Source of the DNA: DASUPK01 sp036505735
GTDB taxonomy: Bacteria > Actinomycetota > Thermoleophilia > Solirubrobacterales > 70-9
Assembly (NCBI GenBank): GCA_036505735.1
Contig: DASXSZ010000103.1
Coordinates: 1-9,169, forward strand
Length of the DNA: 9,169 nt
Direction: 5' to 3'
Numbering within the stretch: the stretch's first letter is position 1; every line of letters begins with the position of its first letter. The notes under the pieces were generated by a model. It had not been told where the DNA came from and did not search any database. It saw nothing but the letters and a program-made list of their open reading frames with translations. This document shows, one piece after another, positions 5,638 through 9,169 of this stretch. Both the position numbers and the translations under genes were made by a program.

Positions 5638-6708
5638 GTGAGCAGTTACGACCTGATCAAGGACCTGCCGCTCGAGATCGACTCATATGAGCTCCAGGGC
5701 CTGGAGTTCCACCCGCCCGGGACGGACTTCGACCGGCTCACCACGATCATCCGCCTGAAGGGGGGCGGCCACGAGGGGATGGGCGAGGACGTCGTCTACG
5801 ACGCGCTCGATCACGTCGCCCTCCAGGACGCTGGGCCGGTGCTCGAGGTCGCCGGCAAGCACACGATCGCCTCGTTCTCGGAGCTCCTCGAGGGCGTCGA
5901 TCTCTTTCCGAGCCCACCCGAGCGCGAGGTCTCCGTCAACTACCGGCGCTGGGCCTTCGAGAGCGCCGCCCTCGACCTGGCGCTGCGCCAGGCTGGAAAG
6001 TCGTTGCACGAGGTGCTCGGGCGGGAGCCGCGGCCGGTCACCTTCGTCGTCTCGATGCGCCTCACGCCGCCGGGATCGGATGAGGTCTCGACGATCGAGC
6101 CGGTCCGCAAGCGCCTCGAGGTCTATCCCACCCTCCGCTTCAAGCTCGACCCCACCAACGACTGGACCGACGAGCTGATCGAGCAGCTGGTCGGGACCGG
6201 CGCGGTCGACTCGCTTGACCTGAAGGGCCAGTACAAGGGGACGCCGGTCGACGTCGACACGGACCCGGACCTCTACCGGAAGCTGATCGAGTCGTTCCCG
6301 GAGGCCTGGCTCGAGGATCCGGACGTCAGCGACGAGACGAAGCCGCTCCTCGATCCCGTCGCCGACCGGGTCACCTGGGACGCGCCGATCCACTCGGTCG
6401 CCGACATCGAGGCCCGGCCCTGGCAGCCGAAGATGGTGAACATCAAGCCCTCCCGCTTCGGCCCGCTGCACGAGCTCTTCGCCGGTTACGACCACTGCGA
6501 CGAGCACGGGATCGGCGCCTATGGCGGCGGCCAGTGGGAGCTCGGCCCAGGCCGGGGCCACATCCAGTACCTCGCCTCGCTCTTCCATCCCGACACGCCC
6601 AACGACGTCGCCCCCTCCGGCTACAACACGGCCGGGACCGAGCCGGGCCTGCCCTCCAGCCCGCTCGAGCCCGAGCCCACGCCCACCGGCTTTCGCTGGG
6701 GCGAATAG
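5638..6708 (+). CDS. Enolase-superfamily protein (mandelate racemase/muconate-lactonising-like fold), function unknown
   Basis: The protein is 356 residues from GTG 5638. The open frame begins at 5557, but that extension is Arg-rich and unlike the family. An N-terminal alpha+beta capping region is followed by a barrel with superfamily landmarks: R167-F-K169 at the strand-2 base position (normally KxK), D194 (LDLKG), E226 (WLEDP) and D248 (TWDAP) as the three metal ligands, and K270 (NIKPS) as the opposite base. These positions would let it abstract a proton next to a carboxylate. The Arg replacing the first Lys, and a capping domain I do not recognise, leave the subgroup open; o-succinylbenzoate synthase, racemase or dehydratase are all possible. 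The C-terminal tail from about 334 is Pro/Ser/Glu-rich. The ferritin gene follows after 9 bp, probably on the same transcript. Confidence 0.75.
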   Translation: MSSYDLIKDLPLEIDSYELQGLEFHPPGTDFDRLTTIIRLKGGGHEGMGEDVVYDALDHVALQDAGPVLEVAGKHTIASFSELLEGVDLFPSPPEREVSVNYRRWAFESAALDLALRQAGKSLHEVLGREPRPVTFVVSMRLTPPGSDEVSTIEPVRKRLEVYPTLRFKLDPTNDWTDELIEQLVGTGAVDSLDLKGQYKGTPVDVDTDPDLYRKLIESFPEAWLEDPDVSDETKPLLDPVADRVTWDAPIHSVADIEARPWQPKMVNIKPSRFGPLHELFAGYDHCDEHGIGAYGGGQWELGPGRGHIQYLASLFHPDTPNDVAPSGYNTAGTEPGLPSSPLEPEPTPTGFRWGE

Positions 6709-6717
6709 GGTTCAACC

Positions 6718-7251
6718 ATGGCCGATCAGAGCTTCGCCGACGCGCTCAACGAGCAGATCTCGAACGAGTTCGCCGCCTCCCAACAGTACGTGGGGGCCGC
6801 CGTCTACTACGACGCCGAGACCCTGCCCCGCCTGGCCGCGTTCTTCTACCGCCAGGCGGTCGAGGAGCGAAACCACGCGATGATCATGGTCCAGTACCTG
6901 CTCGACACCGACGAGCCGGTTCATATCCCGGACATCAAGTCGCAGCAGACCACCTACGACGACGTCGCCGGCCCGGTGAAGATGGCCCTCGAGCAGGAGA
7001 AGCGGGTCAGCGACGAGATCAACGCGCTCTTTGCGCTCGCACGCGACAGCGGGGACTTCCGCGCTGAGCAGTTCCTCACCTGGTTCGTCAAGGAGCAGGT
7101 CGAGGAGGTCTCGTCGATGACCGACCTGCTCAACGTCGTGGAGCGCTCCAAGGACAATCCGCTCTTGATCGAGGACTTCCTGGCGCGGGAGCAGCTCGGC
7201 GACCAGGGCGACGACCCGGCGATGCCCCCGCCCGCGGGCGGCGCTCTCTAG
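6718..7251 (+). CDS. Non-haem bacterial ferritin
   Basis: The 177-residue protein is a four-helix ferritin that oxidises Fe(II) and stores iron in a 24-subunit cage. Ferroxidase residues are in the expected places: E17, E50 and H53 (VEERNH), E94 (LEQEKR), Q127 and E130 (KEQVEE), with Tyr24 nearby. No Met ligand for haem of the bacterioferritin type is evident. Residues beyond about 165 form a Gly/Pro/Ala tail longer than E. coli FtnA's end. The ATG at 6718 is 9 bp after the enolase-superfamily stop, with only a weak GGG upstream, which suggests cotranscription. The 3' end is 5 bp from the convergent S51 gene. No iron-regulator box is visible in the preceding gap. Confidence 0.93.
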   Translation: MADQSFADALNEQISNEFAASQQYVGAAVYYDAETLPRLAAFFYRQAVEERNHAMIMVQYLLDTDEPVHIPDIKSQQTTYDDVAGPVKMALEQEKRVSDEINALFALARDSGDFRAEQFLTWFVKEQVEEVSSMTDLLNVVERSKDNPLLIEDFLAREQLGDQGDDPAMPPPAGGAL

Positions 7252-7256
7252 CAGTC

Positions 7257-8075
7257 TCAGTCGAGTCGTCCGGGCCGCCGCCGGGTCCGGCGCCTGGCGG
7301 CGCGGGTGGCGAGCGTCTGGCGCAGCTCCAGGATCTCCGAGCGCGTGTCGTTGATCGGCTGGCGGCTGTCCTCCAGGCGGCGGGAGTCCAGCTCAGTCTC
7401 CCGGGCGGCCACGTTCTCCGCGGTCACCTCCCAGACGGCGGCGCCGTCTCGCGCGCTGACGGTCTCCACCAGCTCGGTGTCCTCGAAGAGCGCACCCGTC
7501 TGATCCTCGAGGCCGAGGCCGGGCTCGAGCTCACCCGACGCGATCGCGCGCAGGAAGCGCCGGCGGCGGACCGGCTCGGTGAGGTAGTGGACGCAGGCGC
7601 TGCCCGGCAGCAGGCCGAGGCCGTCGGCGACGGTGGGCTGGCCCTGCGAGCTGGTGATGCCTCCCTGGAACCAGACCATCGCGCCGGCGCTCTGGCCGCA
7701 GATCAGGATCCCCGCGCGCCAGCACTCGCGGAGGATCTCGTCCAGGCCGTGCGCGCGCCAGATCGCGATCAGGTTGACCATGCTGCCGCCGCCGGCGTAG
7801 ATCGCCTCCTGGGCGAGCAGCTCCTCCCGGAGGTCGACGGGGTTCTGGCCGAGCCGGAAGAGCGAGATCACCTGGGGGATGCAGTCGCGCTCGGAGAAGG
7901 CCCGCCGGAAGCGGATGATCTGGTCCTCGGGGTCGCCGCTCGCCGTCGGCAGCAGGCAGATGCGCGGCTTCGGGGCGTCCGCCAGCTCGACGATCAGGTC
8001 GCAGATCGCGTCGTTGCCGACCTGGCGGTCGAAGTCATGGCCGCCGAGGGCGAGGATGCGACGCTGGGCAGCCAC
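7257..8075 (-). CDS. S51-family hydrolase (peptidase E/cyanophycinase-like), downstream paralog
   Basis: The 272-residue protein starts with GTG 8075, 9 bp after the upstream paralog's stop. S51 landmarks: PTASGD (43-48), AGGGS before the nucleophile domain, nucleophile Ser129 in CGQSAG, and His163 in ACVHY; E190/D191 are candidates for the third catalytic residue. Known members are cytoplasmic serine peptidases cleaving after Asp (peptidase E) or beta-aspartyl-arginine bonds (cyanophycinase). No cyanophycin synthetase gene is in the window, so substrate remains open. The C-terminus beyond about 235 carries a charged helix and an Arg-rich tail absent from the paralog. No strong Shine-Dalgarno sequence is seen, so translation may depend on coupling to the upstream gene. 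It converges on the ferritin gene. Confidence 0.85.
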   Translation of the reverse strand: MAAQRRILALGGHDFDRQVGNDAICDLIVELADAPKPRICLLPTASGDPEDQIIRFRRAFSERDCIPQVISLFRLGQNPVDLREELLAQEAIYAGGGSMVNLIAIWRAHGLDEILRECWRAGILICGQSAGAMVWFQGGITSSQGQPTVADGLGLLPGSACVHYLTEPVRRRRFLRAIASGELEPGLGLEDQTGALFEDTELVETVSARDGAAVWEVTAENVAARETELDSRRLEDSRQPINDTRSEILELRQTLATRAARRRTRRRPGRLD

Positions 8076-8084
8076 GGATGAAGC

Positions 8085-8843
8085 CTAGGCCGCTGCCTGG
8101 CGCACAAGCGGTATGACCGTGGACGCGAGCGCGGACCCCGCACCCAGATACCTGGTTGCCAGCCTGGTCTCGAGGACCCGATGCCCTCGCCGCTCCAGCT
8201 TGTATGCCCTGGCCTCCGGTCTCGAGGCGACGACCTCCACCAGCTCGTCGCCGACGAACCGCAGAGCAGCCCCGTCCTCGGCCGCGTAGCCGGCGGGCAT
8301 GCCGTCCAGCAGGTGGCGATGGAACGCGCCGCGGCGGTCGCCCTCGCAGTAGTGCACGGCGTTGCTGTGCCGGAGGAAGCCCAGCGCCGGGACCCTGTTG
8401 ACCTGGCCGTGGTAGCCGCTGACGGCCTCCGCGAACCAGCAGAGCGATCCCGCGCTGAGGCCGCAGAGGATCACTCCCGCCTCGTAGGCTTCCCGCAGCA
8501 TCGAGTCGATGCCGTGCGCCCGCCAGACGCCGAGCAGGCTGATCAGGTTGCCGCCGCCGACGTAGATCAGGTCCTGCGAGAGCAGGTGGGAGCGGATGTC
8601 CGTCACCCCCCGCTCCCGCCTGAACAGACTGACGTGGGACGGCCGGGCGCGATCTCGGAAGGCGTTGTAGAAGCGGACGATGTAGTGGTCCGCATCGCCG
8701 CTCGCGGTCGGCAGGAAGCAGATCCGGGGATTGGCAGTCCCGGTCAGGCCGAGGACGTAGTCGTCGAGCAGGGGGTTCCCGGACTCCTGGGAGAACCCGC
8801 CACCGCCAAAGGCAACAACCTGTCTCAACGCTTGCATCGCCAT
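8085..8843 (-). CDS. S51-family hydrolase (peptidase E/cyanophycinase-like), upstream paralog
   Basis: The 252-residue protein shares with its neighbour PTASGD (45-50), the GGGNL turn, WRAHGID, nucleophile Ser130 in CGLSAG, and His164 in AVHY; E189/D190 match the paralog's candidate acid. The two proteins align over most of their length but have clearly diverged, so this is an old tandem duplication or two recruited family members. ATG 8843 is used, with AGAGGG about 7 nt upstream; ATG 8837 is two codons later. A GACAAT hexamer on the minus strand (8876-8871) could be the -10 for both genes, with a palindrome in the -35 region. Likely cytoplasmic; substrate unknown. Confidence 0.87.
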   Translation of the reverse strand: MAMQALRQVVAFGGGGFSQESGNPLLDDYVLGLTGTANPRICFLPTASGDADHYIVRFYNAFRDRARPSHVSLFRRERGVTDIRSHLLSQDLIYVGGGNLISLLGVWRAHGIDSMLREAYEAGVILCGLSAGSLCWFAEAVSGYHGQVNRVPALGFLRHSNAVHYCEGDRRGAFHRHLLDGMPAGYAAEDGAALRFVGDELVEVVASRPEARAYKLERRGHRVLETRLATRYLGAGSALASTVIPLVRQAAA

Positions 8844-8891
8844 CCCCGTTCCCTCTGCCGTGCAGGAGAAATTGTCCGCGGTGCCGCGCGT

Positions 8892-8907
8892 TCGGTCCTT
8901 GGACCGA
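8892..8907. promoter_or_regulatory. 16-bp perfect palindrome upstream of the S51 pair (operator candidate)
   Basis: TCGGTCC-TT-GGACCGA has perfect 7-bp arms around TT. It is centred about 23 bp upstream of the tentative -10 of the S51 operon, i.e. over the -35 region, where no TTGAC-like element is present. This position suits an activator or repressor site. The GGTCC/GGACC arms loosely recall NarL/LuxR-type dyads, but no regulator is nearby to assign. Confidence 0.5.
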
Positions 8908-8925
8908 TGTCGAAAGATCGCCGGG

Positions 8926-8951
8926 GGCCGCTCGACCGGCTGTCGAGGGCC
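8926..8951. other. GC-rich stem-loop in the S51 upstream intergenic region
   Basis: GGCC (8926-8929) pairs with GGCC (8948-8951), and CTCGAC (8931-8936) with GTCGAG (8942-8947). This gives ten pairs with a one-base bulge and a CGGCT loop. There is no T-run on either side, so it is not a classical intrinsic terminator. It may aid termination of the minus-strand membrane-protein transcript or be part of a regulatory region. Confidence 0.4.
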
Positions 8952-8959
8952 GTTGCCTG

Positions 8960-8982
8960 GCCGGGCACGGGCGACGCCCGGC
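8960..8982 (-). terminator. Possible GC-rich terminator hairpin at the end of the membrane-protein gene
   Basis: GCCGGGC (8960-8966) pairs perfectly with GCCCGGC (8976-8982) around a 9-base loop. A shorter competing stem, CGGGC/GCCCG at 8968-8980, is also possible. On the minus strand it begins at the stop codon of the membrane-protein gene, a sensible terminator position, but no U-tract follows. Confidence 0.35.
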
Positions 8983-9169
8983 TAGGTGCGCGTGACGGCT
9001 CCCGGCCGACGCGTGTAGATCCGGGACTCCGGGCCGCGCCGCTGCGCGAAGACCACGACCAGGACGAGTGGGGCGAACCAGACGGCGTAGGGATAGAACC
9101 AGTGGTTCGCGGTCACCTGTACCGAGATCAGCAGGCAGGCGGCCAGCGCCGCCATCTGCACGGTCGAGC
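8982..9169 (-). CDS. Polytopic membrane protein, C-terminal end (5' part outside window)
   Basis: Minus-strand codons read from 9167 to the TAG at 8984-8982, 61 residues. A hydrophobic stretch (AALAACLLISVQV), then a short aromatic turn with His-Trp-Phe-Tyr, then a second hydrophobic stretch ending FAPLVLVVVFA, look like the last two membrane helices. An Arg-rich cytoplasmic tail of about 20 residues follows. The aromatic HWFYPY turn between helices is reminiscent of GT-C type (GT87/DUF2029-like) membrane glycosyltransferases, but with so little sequence this is a guess. Codon use is like the neighbours, and the reading frame is uninterrupted. Confidence 0.6.
   Translation of the reverse strand, partial: STVQMAALAACLLISVQVTANHWFYPYAVWFAPLVLVVVFAQRRGPESRIYTRRPGAVTRT

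Noticed and set aside
5683..6588. 301-codon open frame antisense to the enolase-superfamily gene
   Set aside because: The composition (repetitive Leu/Val/Asp/Arg) mirrors the codon bias of the sense gene; no domain or ribosome-binding site is seen.
7587..8081. 164-codon plus-strand open frame opposite the second S51 gene
   Set aside because: It is the antisense image of a gene with clear catalytic motifs; its Asp/Ala/Val-rich composition is a shadow effect.

Overview
The window is high-GC, gene-dense bacterial chromosome. The strong third-position GC bias, GTG starts, short intergenic gaps, a probable leaderless GTG gene and a secreted protein with a lysine-rich strand all suggest an Actinomycetota genome. 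My best guess is a soil Thermoleophilia/Solirubrobacterales-type organism, but no rRNA or other marker gene is present to fix this. I see no tRNA, rRNA, CRISPR array, insertion sequence or integrase. The longest stretch without a gene is 138 bp.

Layout. (1) Positions 2-1503, + strand: the C-terminal end of an arginine deiminase/dimethylargininase-family enzyme, coupled by a GTGA overlap to an M20 amidohydrolase of the allantoate amidohydrolase / N-carbamoyl-amino-acid hydrolase type. Chemically this could be a guanidino -> ureido -> amine pathway. (2) Positions 1555-2748, + strand: a secreted protein of unknown function with a lysine-rich segment. (3) Positions 2764-4262, - strand: a two-gene operon with an ATGA overlap, a fused-domain tautomerase followed by a zinc-dependent MDR alcohol dehydrogenase. 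(4) Positions 4363-4824, + strand: an HxlR-family regulator divergent from that operon. The 100-bp gap between them holds two 15-bp palindromes sharing GTTC-N7-GAAC. (5) Positions 4834-5517, - strand: a flavodoxin/NAD(P)H-dependent FMN reductase-type protein, convergent with the regulator. (6) Positions 5638-7251, + strand: an uncharacterised enolase-superfamily protein, probably leaderless, followed after 9 bp by a non-haem ferritin. (7) Positions 7257-8843, - strand: two tandem, diverged S51 (peptidase E/cyanophycinase-like) hydrolases. (8) Positions 8844-8981: a short intergenic region holding a 16-bp palindrome and two GC-rich hairpins. (9) Positions 8982-9169, - strand: the C-terminal end of a polytopic membrane protein.

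The strongest candidate for a functional system is the block from 2764 to 5517. A redox- or ligand-responsive HxlR regulator with twin operators appears to control a tautomerase plus a probably NADP-linked zinc dehydrogenase, next to a flavodoxin-type reductase. This composition resembles quinone/electrophile or aromatic-intermediate handling modules, but the substrate cannot be read from the sequence. The individual families are all known; what may be new is the combinations.
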